A DNA stretch of 64,000 nucleotides, taken from contig NZ_CP082966.1 in NCBI RefSeq assembly GCF_019968605.1, positions 2,717,501 to 2,781,500 on the forward strand, in the 5' to 3' direction. Below, piece after piece: positions 63,860-64,000 of this stretch. The position numbers and the translations under genes are program-made. Below the pieces are notes generated by a model. The model was not told the origin of the DNA. It did not search any database and saw only the letters and a list, made by a program, of their open reading frames with translations. This stretch comes from Polaribacter litorisediminis. GTDB lineage: Bacteria > Bacteroidota > Bacteroidia > Flavobacteriales > Flavobacteriaceae. Position 1 is the stretch's first letter; the number at the start of each line of letters is the position of its first letter.

Positions 63860-64000
63860 ATGAAAAAATTTATATATATCATCGTAATTTCTACAATAAT
63901 AATGACCAGTTGTACCAAAGACTTTGAGGACATCAATACCAATCCGAATGCACCTGTTTCTGTGCAACCTAGCTTGTTACTGCGCCAAGTTATGTATGAT
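63860..64000 (+). CDS. SusD/RagB family lipoprotein (5' part; runs off the right edge)
   Basis: Only 47 codons are visible. A lipoprotein signal ends MTSC, followed by TKDFEDINTNPNAPVSVQPS, the start typical of SusD-like proteins (NPNAP is characteristic of one subgroup). It follows SusC by 114 bases on the same strand, as expected of a SusCD pair. Confidence 0.88.
   Translation, partial: MKKFIYIIVISTIIMTSCTKDFEDINTNPNAPVSVQPSLLLRQVMYD

Overview
The window is AT-rich chromosomal DNA from a member of the Bacteroidota, almost certainly the family Flavobacteriaceae (a marine genus such as Polaribacter or Tenacibaculum would fit, but this is inference). The evidence is: promoters of the Bacteroidota type (TTG, about 20 bases, TAnnTTTG); type IX secretion genes porT and sprA; a SusC/SusD pair; an archaeal-type prolyl-tRNA synthetase; a malic enzyme fused to a phosphotransacetylase-like domain; and flavobacterial gene orders such as miaB / sigma-54 activator / lptE / TPR / secG / groES / groEL and ruvA / sprA / gcvH.

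Layout. 1-8391: topA (partial, minus), then miaB, a sigma-54 activator, lptE, a TPR-like gene, secG and groES-groEL. 8626-16373: a GAF-type methionine sulfoxide reductase-like gene, purH and the rod-shape operon mreB-mreC-mreD-mrdA-rodA. 16451-18384 (minus): rpsT, tRNA-Glu and proS. 18540-27065: a repeat-rich lipoprotein, an OmpP1/FadL-like porin, an Nfu-type Fe-S protein, menaquinone methyltransferase plus porT, maeB and ruvA. 27070-35787: the giant sprA, gcvH, a VanZ-like gene and a TonB-like protein. 36311-45387: small membrane and secreted proteins, tsaB, a TolC-like protein, then a minus-strand cytochrome oxidase assembly operon (cyoE, two subunit III genes, subunit IV, a thioredoxin-fold-like protein, SCO, DUF420, a small Cys protein). 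45614-51404 (minus): a membrane protein, MOSC, enoyl-CoA hydratase, SemiSWEET and an oversized leuS. 51576-57020: M16 peptidase, lipoprotein, fabD, queuosine precursor transporter. 57088-64000: DUF547 protein and an arsenosugar-type cluster (AhpD-like, arsS, glycosyltransferase) followed by SusC and the start of SusD.

Most of the window is ordinary housekeeping DNA. The most unusual locus is leuS (47856-51404). Its frame is open over 1182 codons, but it carries a roughly 175-codon cassette encoding a DUF559 (Vsr/PD-(D/E)XK-like) nuclease domain. The cassette is bounded by two oppositely oriented copies of a short palindromic repeat and sits in the editing-domain region. Three more copies of the same repeat family lie in frame elsewhere in the gene. 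Further copies lie between genes (after miaB, before the sigma-54 activator, between groES and groEL, before the arsenosugar glycosyltransferase). This pattern suggests a small palindromic element able to insert in frame into an essential gene, with a DUF559 cassette as its possible protein-coding version. Other accessory signals are a frame-preserving 51-bp tandem repeat (58192-58424), 18-bp repeats encoding GWGFNN, and two small hairpin units with mutually complementary interiors upstream of ubiE.
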